From Rhizobacter sp. (GTDB taxonomy: Bacteria > Pseudomonadota > Gammaproteobacteria > Burkholderiales > Burkholderiaceae): a stretch of 7,727 nt of DNA. Location of the stretch: contig JACMKW010000340.1 in the NCBI GenBank assembly GCA_014379885.1, positions 1 through 7,727 on the forward strand, written 5' to 3'. Positions 1 through 5,756 of the stretch are shown here, piece by piece. A program made the position numbers and the translations under genes. The first letter of the stretch is position 1; each line of letters opens with the position of its first letter. The notes beneath the pieces were generated by a model. It searched no databases. It worked only from the letters and a program-made list of their open reading frames with translations, and was not told the DNA's origin.

Positions 1-51
1 GAACGGTGGTTGAGCGGCGGGGGGTGACCCCGCGCGCAACTTCGCTACCGG

Positions 52-303
52 TCAGTTGACCGTTTCTTTCGCCGCTTCCTTGGCCTTGGCACGGTGCTGC
101 CTGGCCTTGGCTTTGTGCACCTTGGCCTTCGCCTTGTGCACCGTCTTTTCAGGCTGGTCGGACACAGCAGCCTTGCTGTTCTCAGCCGCTTGTTTGGCCG
201 TCTCGGAGGTGGCCTTGCCAGTCTCCTTCACGGCAGTGCCTGCTTGCGCGAACGCAAAGCCACTGGCTGTGAGCAGAGCCAAGACGGTGATGAGTTTCTT
301 CAT
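52..303 (-). CDS. Small exported Lys/Ala/His-rich repeat protein, function unknown
   Basis: 83 residues. Residues 1-19 form a clean Sec signal peptide (MKK start, hydrophobic LITVLALLTASGF, AFA then Gln20), so the mature 64-residue protein should be periplasmic. The first mature half (about 24-47) is a Lys/Glu/Ala/Thr-rich amphipathic stretch resembling LEA-like helices. The second half holds three seven-residue repeats, HKAKAKV, HKAKARQ and HRAKAKE (56-76), then an AAKE tail. The mature protein is strongly basic and low in complexity and has no Cys or aromatic residues, so it is probably disordered or helical. Start choice: ATG with AGGAGAA about five bases upstream on the minus strand, a strong ribosome site. 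It is divergent from the M16 peptidase gene. Similar small alanine/lysine-rich exported proteins are common and uncharacterised in Burkholderiales. Binding of a polyanion or histidine-mediated metal binding is only a guess. Confidence 0.75.
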   Translation of the reverse strand: MKKLITVLALLTASGFAFAQAGTAVKETGKATSETAKQAAENSKAAVSDQPEKTVHKAKAKVHKAKARQHRAKAKEAAKETVN

Positions 304-448
304 GAGGTTCTCCTGTTATTGGTTGAGGCCGACCCCTCTGGTCAGCACAGCGTGAATACTGCCCAACGCGCGCTGCAGCGGCAGTCGGCTGACGCACAAC
401 AGCGCTGTAGGAGAACGCCGCAAAGCGCCAGGCGGCGACACTAGCGGC

Positions 449-1714
449 GTGAACCCTAGCCTGCACACCCTCCCCAACGGCCTGCGCGTCGTTGCCATTC
501 CCATGCCCTGGCGACAGACGGTGAGCCTGAGCGTGTTCATCCGCACTGGCAGCCTGCACGAGCCCAGGCTGCTGAACGGCATCAGCCACGTGGTCGAGCA
601 CATGGCCTTCAAGGGCACGCACACGCGTGACTGCCAGCGCATCAACCTCGACGCCGAACGGCTCGGCGCCGAGGTCAACGCGCACACCGACAAAGACCAC
701 ACCGCCTTCCACATCGAAGGCTTGGCCGCCGACCTGCCGACCTTCGTGGCGTTGCTGGCCGACATCGTGCTCAACAGCAGTTTCCCGGCCGACGAGCTGG
801 AGCGCGAGCGCCAGGTGTTGCAACACGAGTTCACCGAGTTCGAGGAAGACCCGGTGAACATCGCCTTCGAGCTGTTTGACCGCGCCTGCTACGGAGCGCA
901 GCACCCGGCGGGCCGCTCAGTGATCGGAAGCCGTGCCAACCTCAAGCGCATCACCCGCGACGACTTGCTGGCCTACGTGCAACGCCAGTACACCGCCTGC
1001 AACGTGGTGGTGGCGGCGGCCGGGCCGGTCGACGAAGCCAAGTTCTTGCGCGCCACCGAGGCTGCGTTCAGCGGCATGCCGCGCGGCGAACCCAACACCG
1101 TGACAGCGCCCGTGTGGCAAGGCGGCGTGAAGCTGCGCCGGCTCTCGGGCAGCGAGCAATGCCAGATCGTGCTGGGCTTTGAGGCACCAGCACTGGCGGA
1201 TGACGGGCACATCGTCCATGTGCTTGCCGCAGCGCTGCTGGGCGAAGGCATGAGTTCGCCGCTGCTCGACGAGATACGCGAACGGCGCGGCCTTGCGTAC
1301 CACGTGGCCTGCTCGACCGACGTGATGCCTCATGCCGGACAGCTGGTCATCGATGCGGCGACCGCCCCGCAACAGGCCGACGCGTTCTTCACTGAAACCG
1401 CACGCCTGCTCAAACAGCACGCCGAAATCACCGACCCCGTGGGCCTGCAACGCGCCCGCAACCAGATCACCGTGCGCACCCTGCGCGCGCTGGAGCACCC
1501 GGCCAAGCAGCTCGAAGCGGCAGTGCAGGATGTGTTCACCTTCGGGCGGCTGCGCGATGTGCAGGGGTGGCTGGAGCGCTTACGGGCGGTCAGCACCGAT
1601 GAGGTGCGCGGCGTGTTTGCGCGCATGCTGGCGAACCGCGGTGCGGTGGGTCTGGCCGGGAGCGTGACGGCGCGGGCGAGGGAGCGGGCTGAAGGCCTGG
1701 TTGGCAAAAGCTGA
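449..1714 (+). CDS. Single-domain M16 (insulinase/MPP-like) zinc metallopeptidase
   Basis: 421 residues, the usual size of a bacterial M16B peptidase (two repeats of the MPP fold, about 1-200 and 200-410). The N-terminus has the family signature LPNGLRVV. The inverted zinc motif HxxEH is intact as His47-Val-Val-Glu50-His51. Glu127 lies 76 residues after His51, the spacing of the third zinc ligand in mitochondrial processing peptidase beta, and Glu120 sits seven residues earlier as in the family. The M16_C half has LLDEIRERRGLAYHV (about 272-286), the substrate-binding RGLAY segment. It should therefore be an active peptidase. There is no signal peptide, so it is probably cytoplasmic. The start is GTG: TAG at 407-409 closes the frame upstream and no ATG/GTG/TTG lies between. 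The only purine-rich site nearby, AGGCGG (430-435), is rather far away, so translation initiation may be weak. It stands alone rather than beside an inactive M16 partner and converges on the DUF2236 gene 24 bases downstream. Confidence 0.92.
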   Translation: MNPSLHTLPNGLRVVAIPMPWRQTVSLSVFIRTGSLHEPRLLNGISHVVEHMAFKGTHTRDCQRINLDAERLGAEVNAHTDKDHTAFHIEGLAADLPTFVALLADIVLNSSFPADELERERQVLQHEFTEFEEDPVNIAFELFDRACYGAQHPAGRSVIGSRANLKRITRDDLLAYVQRQYTACNVVVAAAGPVDEAKFLRATEAAFSGMPRGEPNTVTAPVWQGGVKLRRLSGSEQCQIVLGFEAPALADDGHIVHVLAAALLGEGMSSPLLDEIRERRGLAYHVACSTDVMPHAGQLVIDAATAPQQADAFFTETARLLKQHAEITDPVGLQRARNQITVRTLRALEHPAKQLEAAVQDVFTFGRLRDVQGWLERLRAVSTDEVRGVFARMLANRGAVGLAGSVTARARERAEGLVGKS

Positions 1715-1738
1715 AGGAGTCACTCCCCCTCGCCGCGA

Positions 1739-2680
1739 TCAGGCCGGCACGGTCGTGCGATAGAGGTAGTCGTCAGGCAAGCCCAAGCGCCGGCACGCCT
1801 GCACGGCCGGGCTGCTGGTGAGCAGCAAGCGGTCGGTCATGCGCACCGCGCGTGTGACCACCCAACGCTCCCAGCGCTTGAGCGACCACTCGGGCCCCAG
1901 CTGCAGGCGCTCACGCACCCACGGCGGCAAGATGTCGATGCCAGCCTTGACCAGCAAGCGCTGCAGCGGCCGCGCCACTCGTGGCAGCGCCGGCACGCTT
2001 CGCATGATGTCGAGGAACTCCAACACGATGGGCGAGGCTTCGAGCTTCGGCGCCATGCGTTCGAACAGCGCATCAGACTCGGCCGGCGTTTGTGGCGCGC
2101 CCGTCACGCCATAGAGCGCAGACGACGCACGCCCTTCGTCAAACAGCGCATCGAGCTCAGGCTGCGTGATGGGCCGCTGAAACGCGTGATATGCCGCGGT
2201 GAACCCGTAGCCCGCGGTGAGCTGCACCCAGTTGAGCAGCTCGGGGTCGAGCGCGTTGTAGGCGTGGCCATCGGCCGACACGCCGCTGACGGTGGCATGC
2301 AAGCGGTTGACCCGCGCAATCAGCGCCTCGGCCTGGCTGCGCGGGCCGTACACCGACATCATCGCGGCCAGCCCGGTGCGCTGAAGGCGTTGCAGCGGGT
2401 TCTTGCGAAACGAGGTGTGATCCCACACGCCTGCGCGCACGCGCGGCTCGGCCAGCTGCAGCACCACGGCCGTCACGCCGCCAATGAACATCACCAGCGG
2501 GCTCTTGAACATGCGCCACGAAAGAGAATCAGGCCCCACCAGCGCCGGTTCGCCAGGCGGTTCACTGAACGAAACCACCGCACCGCCTGCAGGTGGCGTG
2601 AGGAAATGCTGCGCACTGCGTTCGAGGCGGCGCTGAATAGGGCCGGGGAATTTAATGGCGTTGGAATGCGTGTGGGTCAT
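1739..2680 (-). CDS. MpaB-like oxygenase (DUF2236 family)
   Basis: 313 residues, typical for the DUF2236/MpaB group, whose characterised members include fungal MpaB and the latex-clearing rubber oxygenases, often haem-dependent. Visible family features in order: WRMFKSPLVMFIGG (55-68), with a short hydrophobic helix and VVLQLAEPRVRAGVWDHTSF (72-91); the loop RVNRLHATVSGV with His128; and YNALDPELLNWVQLT (141-155), the family's DPELLxWV block. In many relatives this block continues WVHAT; here residue 153 is Gln. The remainder, PELDALFDEGR, is also typical. The single hydrophobic stretch near 60-76 could associate with the membrane, but there is no signal peptide. Substrate is unknown. ATG start; no strong Shine-Dalgarno is visible. 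It lies 169 bases downstream of the 2850-3614 gene on the same strand, so a shared transcript is possible but not shown. Confidence 0.85.
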   Translation of the reverse strand: MTHTHSNAIKFPGPIQRRLERSAQHFLTPPAGGAVVSFSEPPGEPALVGPDSLSWRMFKSPLVMFIGGVTAVVLQLAEPRVRAGVWDHTSFRKNPLQRLQRTGLAAMMSVYGPRSQAEALIARVNRLHATVSGVSADGHAYNALDPELLNWVQLTAGYGFTAAYHAFQRPITQPELDALFDEGRASSALYGVTGAPQTPAESDALFERMAPKLEASPIVLEFLDIMRSVPALPRVARPLQRLLVKAGIDILPPWVRERLQLGPEWSLKRWERWVVTRAVRMTDRLLLTSSPAVQACRRLGLPDDYLYRTTVPA

Positions 2681-2849
2681 GAGTGGCTTTATCCAAGCGG
2701 TGACGCGGCACTATCGAACAACTGGCTTCGAACGGGCTTATGGCAGACCGCACACGGCGCGGCAGGTTCCCTCCATGGCCCTGATCTGTGCAAGGGGGCA
2801 GGTCGACCTTGCGCGCTAGCCGCGGGCTGAAGGCTTGTTCAAGGACACC
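2681..2849. other. Intergenic stretch between two minus-strand genes
   Basis: This 169-base stretch shows no convincing gene. It holds a short inverted repeat (2790-2812) and presumably the promoter or 5' leader of the oxygenase gene, but I could not identify a confident -35/-10 pair. Confidence 0.4.
2790..2812 (-). terminator. Possible hairpin after the 2850-3614 gene
   Basis: GCAAGG (2790-2795) pairs with CCTTGC (2807-2812) across an 11-base loop that contains the palindrome GGTCGACC. It begins about 38 bases past the stop of the minus-strand gene at 2850. No U-tract follows, so intrinsic termination is uncertain. Confidence 0.25.
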
Positions 2850-3614
2850 TTAGAACTTGGCATCGGGGTGATGTTCGTCGGTGCAGGGCAAGAGCGCCTT
2901 GGCCGCTTCGATCCGAAGGGCCAGTGCCACGGTGTCATCGTTCATGACCTGCAGCAAAAAGCGCTTCGCGTCCTGAGACCCAACCGAGGCGGCTGCCCCA
3001 GCGAGCAAGTGGCCGGCATCAGCGGGCGTGGCCGGCCTCAGCCGCTCCAGGGCCGCCTCAAATGCTGGTGGCTTGATGCTTTCCAGGCGGCTGAGCAAGT
3101 CTGCCTGGCCTTCGTTGCTGGGGGGAATGTCGAGCCAGGGTGTGTCAGCGAAGACGGGCGCGAGATCTGACGCCACGAACGCAGACCAATTGCCGGTCTG
3201 CTCCTGCTCGGCAGGAACCCCCCGTGCGTGAAGCGCCTGGCGCGGTGCCGAGGCATCCACGGCAGGCATCAGGCACACGCGCTTGGGTGCGACGTCGGCA
3301 AGAAAGCGCGCGCGCAAAGACGCCAGAAAGGCATGGGCTTGCGCCACGGAAACAGGCTGTGAGAGCGAGAACCAGAGCTGAAAGCCATCCGTGCCCGAGA
3401 CGGCGATGGCAGGGGCGGGCAGTTCCAGATCGACCTGAACCCCGCGCCACACCTTGGACAGCAGCTCCCAGTTTGCCGGCCGGGCCAGCTCCAGCACCAT
3501 GGCGCGCACCTTGCCCTCGGGATCGATCAGACTGGAAGCTGCAGCGTCAGCACCGGGCTCGGCTGCTGAGTGAGGGAGGTACAGGCGATGCAACTCGGTC
3601 TGCAGTCGGTTCAT
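2850..3614 (-). CDS. Uncharacterised protein with primase-like SGTDGFQLWFSL core motif
   Basis: 254 residues; not recognised as a named family. The central segment reads VDLELPAPAIAVSG (61-74), then TDGFQLWFSLSQPV (75-88), followed by a helix AQAHAFLASLRARFL. The order acidic DxE, strand, SGxxGaQxWa, then 'xxPV' resembles the strand pair of archaeo-eukaryotic primase/PolDom-like proteins, where SGxGxH lies in the active site. Here the usual His is Gln79, and the domain is too short for a full catalytic primase. The middle (about 180-205) is Leu/Ala/Pro-rich. The C-terminus FLLQVMNDDTVALALRIEAA (about 221-240), followed by KALLPC, resembles the small helical repeat found near the end of some phage small-terminase-like proteins. 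ATG start; the frame is closed upstream by TAA with no other ATG/GTG/TTG, though no ribosome site is obvious. Codon use and frame bias look like a real gene. Function is unknown. Confidence 0.65.
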   Translation of the reverse strand: MNRLQTELHRLYLPHSAAEPGADAAASSLIDPEGKVRAMVLELARPANWELLSKVWRGVQVDLELPAPAIAVSGTDGFQLWFSLSQPVSVAQAHAFLASLRARFLADVAPKRVCLMPAVDASAPRQALHARGVPAEQEQTGNWSAFVASDLAPVFADTPWLDIPPSNEGQADLLSRLESIKPPAFEAALERLRPATPADAGHLLAGAAASVGSQDAKRFLLQVMNDDTVALALRIEAAKALLPCTDEHHPDAKF

Positions 3615-3723
3615 GGCGGTGGGGAGAGTGGCCGGAAGGGGCAGGCTCCTGCGGCGTCGGTGCCAGTGATGTAAACCTTGAAGCCGCCGAGTGTAGGCGC
3701 GGCTGCCTGAAAGCCCTGAGACT

Positions 3724-3748
3724 CGCTTCTTTTACCAGCGCAGAAGCG
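3724..3748 (-). terminator. Hairpin just after the cinA-like stop codon
   Basis: CGCTTCT (3724-3730) is perfectly complementary to AGAAGCG (3742-3748), with an 11-base loop, starting seven bases beyond the stop codon at 3755-3757. The position fits a terminator for the CinA-like gene, but no U-run follows the stem on the minus strand. Confidence 0.4.
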
Positions 3749-3754
3749 TCGGCT

Positions 3755-4252
3755 CTAGGGCGGCCCGGCATCGATGGCTTGCTCCAGCAACTCAAGCGCT
3801 GCAATTGCAAACAGGATCATGTTGTTGGCTCGGTCCTCCAGGCCGGTGCGCAGCACGAGCTCACGGTTCACCGGGCCATCGACTGCCAGGCAGCTGTGGC
3901 CCGCAGGGTCGCCGTAGGGGTTGCCGGTCGGCCCGGCAGCACCCGTTTCCGCCAAACCCCAACTCGCACGAAACCGCGCCCGCTGGTGTCGCGCCAGCAG
4001 CTGCGCATAGGGCGCGCTCGACGAACGCATGCCGGCCATGTCGTCTGCGGTGAGCGTGGTCAAGAGCCGGAATGAACGGCGTGTGTACAACACCGCACCG
4101 CCAAAGTAGTACGCCGACGCACCGGCACGAGACAGCAACGCAGCCGAGATCAGCCCGCCTGTTGACGACTCGGCCACGGCGATCGTCTCGCTTCGCGCCA
4201 CGAGCTTGTCGCCCACAAGGGTGCCCAACGCGAAGAGTTTGGTGATGTCCAT
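3755..4252 (-). CDS. CinA C-terminal-domain (PncC-like) protein
   Basis: 165 residues, the length of a stand-alone CinA C-terminal domain. This family includes PncC, which deamidates nicotinamide mononucleotide to nicotinate mononucleotide in pyridine-nucleotide salvage. Visible signatures: VAESSTGGLISAALL (26-40), matching AESCTGGLIA with Ser at the Cys position; GASAYYFGGAVLYT (44-57); and a later block ETGAAGPTGNPYGDPAGHS, matching the TGIAGPxG...PVG block. The usual YSNxxK segment is YTRRSFR (56-62), so the conserved Lys is absent at its normal position, and deamidase activity is doubtful. Start: the open frame runs 98 codons further upstream, but that part is antisense to a peroxiredoxin remnant and unlike CinA. 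The ATG at 4250-4252 gives the family N-terminus and has AAGG six bases upstream. No competence or recA neighbour is present. Confidence 0.85.
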   Translation of the reverse strand: MDITKLFALGTLVGDKLVARSETIAVAESSTGGLISAALLSRAGASAYYFGGAVLYTRRSFRLLTTLTADDMAGMRSSSAPYAQLLARHQRARFRASWGLAETGAAGPTGNPYGDPAGHSCLAVDGPVNRELVLRTGLEDRANNMILFAIAALELLEQAIDAGPP

Positions 4253-4290
4253 CAGTGGCCTTGGTGATGATGTAGTTTGCAGGGGTGGGA

Positions 4291-4478
4291 GTCGACGATG
4301 GCCGCAACTTCGATGAAATCTTGCATGTGCTCGACTCGATGCCACGCCGGTGAACTGAAAGCAGGGCGAAGACGTGATCATCGCCGGCTCGGTGACTGAC
4401 GAAGATGCCAAGTTGCTGTTCCCCAGCGGCTGGAAAGCGCCGAAGCCCGACCTGCGCATCACCAAACGGCCCAGCTGA
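4291..4478 (+). pseudogene. Decayed 3' end of a 1-Cys peroxiredoxin (Prx6-type) gene
   Basis: Reading from 4291 gives VDDGRNFDEILHVLDSM, the segment that follows the catalytic domain in Prx6-type 1-Cys peroxiredoxins (GRNFDEILRVxDSL). The frame then shifts. From 4341 the next frame reads ATPVN, a TGA stop (4356-4358) where the family has Trp, then KQGEDVIIAGSVTDEDAK and LLFPSGWKAPKPDLRITKRPS ending at a TGA (4476-4478). This is the family C-terminal dimerisation arm. The family segment of about eight residues between DSL and ATP is missing, consistent with a small out-of-frame deletion. Everything upstream, including the PVCTTE active site, is absent; matching sequence fades before about 4297. 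So this is a truncated, frameshifted and nonsense-containing remnant. It ends abruptly close to the cinA-like start, which suggests an old rearrangement joined the two. Confidence 0.85.
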
Positions 4479-4556
4479 CGCAGGCCAGAGGGCGACCGCA
4501 TGCACGGCAAATTCCGATCGGTCAGCGGGCGTTGTTGCCCCGCCAACCAGGCACGG

Positions 4557-4585
4557 TTGACTGCATCACGAACGTTATGTATATT
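4557..4585 (+). promoter_or_regulatory. Sigma70 promoter of the first tautomerase gene
   Basis: TTGACT (4557-4562) and TATATT (4580-4585) are separated by exactly 17 bases, close to the consensus -35/-10 pair. Transcription would start near 4591-4593, giving a leader of about 70 bases before the ATG at 4663. Two operator-like repeats overlap it. Confidence 0.8.
4563..4580 (+). promoter_or_regulatory. Predicted TetR operator O1, between -35 and -10
   Basis: GCATCACGAACGTTATGT is an 8-2-8 imperfect dyad: six of eight positions of the left half match the complement of the right half. It fills the spacer between the -35 and -10 boxes, where a bound repressor would block RNA polymerase. Its last 13 bases recur exactly, inverted, upstream of the tetR gene. 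Confidence 0.7.
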
Positions 4586-4603
4586 GCATCACGGTCGTTA
4601 TGT
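4586..4603 (+). promoter_or_regulatory. Predicted TetR operator O2, over the transcription start
   Basis: GCATCACGGTCGTTATGT repeats O1 with only the two central bases different, both copies preceded by T. The copies start 23 bases apart, about two helical turns, so two dimers would sit on the same DNA face. O2 covers the predicted start of transcription. A nested short palindrome, CGTTA-TGT-TAACG, spans 4596-4608. Confidence 0.68.
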
Positions 4604-4662
4604 TAACGATCTGTCTCTCGCTGCCAACTGCGAGTTCACAACCAACTCTTTGGAGTCTTGCC

Positions 4663-5079
4663 ATGCCGCTCACCCTCACCCTCACCGAAGGCGTCCTGCC
4701 CAAGGGCACCGAAAAAGCCACGTTCGCTCGTTTGTCCGACGCCATGCTCAAGTGGCACGGCCTCACCGGAAACAAGGTCATGACCCCCAACGTGATCGGC
4801 TCCATCAATGTTGTTTCTGCGGAGCACACGTTCTCCGGGTCGAAGGAGGCTCGAATCGCCTTCATCGAATGGAAGGTGCCTTCATTCGCGTTCACCACCC
4901 GCGAGATTCAAAACGGCTACGTTGAGGAAGCGACCAACATCGTCCACGACGCCTCGGGCGGCAAGCTGCCAAAGGAATTCATCTGGGTCAACGTGGTGCA
5001 TGCCGTTGACGGCGCTTGGGGAATCAATGGCAAGGCAATGACGAACGCCCAGCTCGGCGAGGCCGTCTCCAAGGGCTGA
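4663..5079 (+). CDS. Tautomerase-superfamily protein (long form)
   Basis: 138 residues. The protein starts MPLTLTLTEG; removal of Met exposes the N-terminal proline that acts as catalytic base or acid in the 4-oxalocrotonate tautomerase superfamily. The length fits one beta-alpha-beta double unit, as in the fused subgroups, rather than the 62-residue single unit. The C-terminus VNVVHAVDGAWGINGKAMTNAQL matches the typical 'W..nG' end of such proteins. Arginines near positions 8 and 11, characteristic of cis-CaaD dehalogenases, are absent, so the substrate is unknown. Start: ATG with GGAG seven bases upstream. An in-frame ATG at 4600 lies inside operator O2 and would bury the proline. It is transcribed from the adjacent strong promoter, predicted to be repressed by the TetR protein encoded at 5757-6353. 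A REP-like repeat separates it from the next tautomerase. Confidence 0.85.
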   Translation: MPLTLTLTEGVLPKGTEKATFARLSDAMLKWHGLTGNKVMTPNVIGSINVVSAEHTFSGSKEARIAFIEWKVPSFAFTTREIQNGYVEEATNIVHDASGGKLPKEFIWVNVVHAVDGAWGINGKAMTNAQLGEAVSKG

Positions 5080-5098
5080 CCCGAGGCTCAGCCACCCT

Positions 5099-5222
5099 CC
5101 GTTCGCCCTGAGCCTGTATTCCCGATCGCCCTGACCCTTCGACGCAGCTCAGGACCAAAGGCCTTGTCGAAGGGACGGTGCACCGTGCACTGCGCCGGCT
5201 TCGACAAGCTCAGCCCGAACGG
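5099..5222. repeat. REP-like nested inverted repeat
   Basis: Outer arms: CCGTTCGCCCTGAGCCTGT (5099-5117) pairs imperfectly (16 of 19) with the complement of the segment ending GCTCAGCCCGAACGG at 5222. Inner arms: CCCTTCGAC (5135-5143) is perfectly complementary to GTCGAAGGG (5166-5174). A perfect CGGTGCACCG palindrome lies at 5177-5186. The TTCGAC...AGCTCAG...CGAACGG core is a dispersed intergenic repeat style common in Burkholderiales genomes. It may act as terminator or mRNA-stability element after the first tautomerase gene. Confidence 0.7.
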
Positions 5223-5295
5223 AATTGGGTGCAGCTGAGGAAGGTCACTCATAGGTATCGCTTTGAGCTTTTCACTCCAACGCAGACACCACCCC

Positions 5296-5679
5296 ATGCC
5301 ACTCGTACGCATTTCACACATCGCGGGCAAGTCGCCCGACTACGCCAGCGCACTGTCCGCCAGCGTTCACGGCGCCCTGGTCGAAACGTTCGGCATCCCC
5401 GAAGATGATCTGTTCCAGATCATCACCGAACACGCTTCGCCAGGGGCCTTGGTCGCACCGAAAACTTTCCTCGGAATCGAGCACAGTTCCGAGCTGGTGT
5501 TCATTCAGATCACCTGCGCAGCGGGGCGAACCATCGAGCAGAAGCGGGCTCTCTACGCCGGCATCGCGGCACGAGCCGCGCGCAGTGCGGGCGTGAGGCC
5601 CGAAGACGTGATCATCAATCTTGTCGAGACGACGCGTGAGAACTGGTCGTTTGGCAACGGTCTGGCGCAGTTTGCTTGA
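5296..5679 (+). CDS. Tautomerase_2 (MSAD-like) family protein
   Basis: 127 residues, the size of malonate semialdehyde decarboxylase (MSAD) and relatives. MPLVRI provides the catalytic N-terminal proline after Met removal. Further family blocks: GIPEDDLFQIITEH (33-46), with Asp38 at the place of the MSAD Asp37 (one offset for Met); VFIQITCAAGRTIEQK (68-83), with Arg78 where an MSAD active-site Arg lies by my alignment from memory; RPEDVIINLVE; and the hallmark ENWSFGNGLAQF at the end. It is therefore a tautomerase or related keto-acid enzyme; decarboxylase activity is possible, not shown. Start: ATG chosen because the proline must be residue 2; an in-frame TTG at 5263 is rejected. No clear ribosome site precedes it. 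It is 216 bases after the first tautomerase and 77 before tetR, all on the same strand. Confidence 0.9.
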   Translation: MPLVRISHIAGKSPDYASALSASVHGALVETFGIPEDDLFQIITEHASPGALVAPKTFLGIEHSSELVFIQITCAAGRTIEQKRALYAGIAARAARSAGVRPEDVIINLVETTRENWSFGNGLAQFA

Positions 5680-5697
5680 GCGTGCCGCAGGGCAGGC

Positions 5698-5715
5698 ACA
5701 TAACGTTCGTTTCGC
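5698..5715 (-). promoter_or_regulatory. Predicted TetR operator O3 upstream of tetR
   Basis: On the minus strand this reads GCGAAACGAACGTTATGT. Its final 13 bases (ACGAACGTTATGT) are identical to operator O1, and the left half keeps five of eight dyad positions. It overlaps the presumed -35 region of the tetR promoter, indicating autoregulation. Confidence 0.68.
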
Positions 5716-5722
5716 CAACAAC

Positions 5723-5728
5723 TAAAAT
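5723..5728 (+). promoter_or_regulatory. Possible -10 box of the tetR gene
   Basis: TAAAAT lies just downstream of operator O3. With a 17-base spacer the -35 would be ATAACG (5700-5705), which is weak and inside the operator. Transcription would then begin about 5734, about 22 bases before the ATG. Confidence 0.45.
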
Positions 5729-5756
5729 GAGGGCCCCCCTGTCCAGAGGAAGCCCT

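Noticed and set aside
182..904. Long minus-strand open frame opposite the M16 peptidase
   Set aside because: It overlaps both the small exported-protein gene and the peptidase, has no recognisable domains and reflects GC-rich codon shadowing.
1716..1726. GGAGTCACTCC as a terminator between convergent genes
   Set aside because: The stem is four pairs with a three-base loop and no U-tract; too weak to call.
2090..2830. 246-codon plus-strand frame opposite the oxygenase gene
   Set aside because: Antisense to a clear DUF2236 gene; His/Arg/Ala-rich composition typical of a shadow frame.
3140..4075. 311-codon plus-strand frame spanning two minus-strand genes
   Set aside because: Arg/Pro-rich, crosses an intergenic gap and matches no family; both opposite genes have good evidence.
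4253..4546. N-terminal extension of the CinA-like protein
   Set aside because: It is antisense to the peroxiredoxin remnant and unlike CinA; the ATG at 4252 gives the family start and has a ribosome site.
4600..4662. Earlier in-frame ATG for the first tautomerase
   Set aside because: Lies inside operator O2, next to the transcription start, and would bury the catalytic N-terminal proline.
5383..5394. AACGTTCG inside the second tautomerase gene as a fourth operator
   Set aside because: Only an eight-base core matches, without the dyad halves, and it is within coding sequence.
5676..5756. Upstream starts for the TetR gene (5676 or 5727)
   Set aside because: They precede or overlap the predicted -10 box and operator, while the ATG at 5757 has AGAGGAAG upstream.
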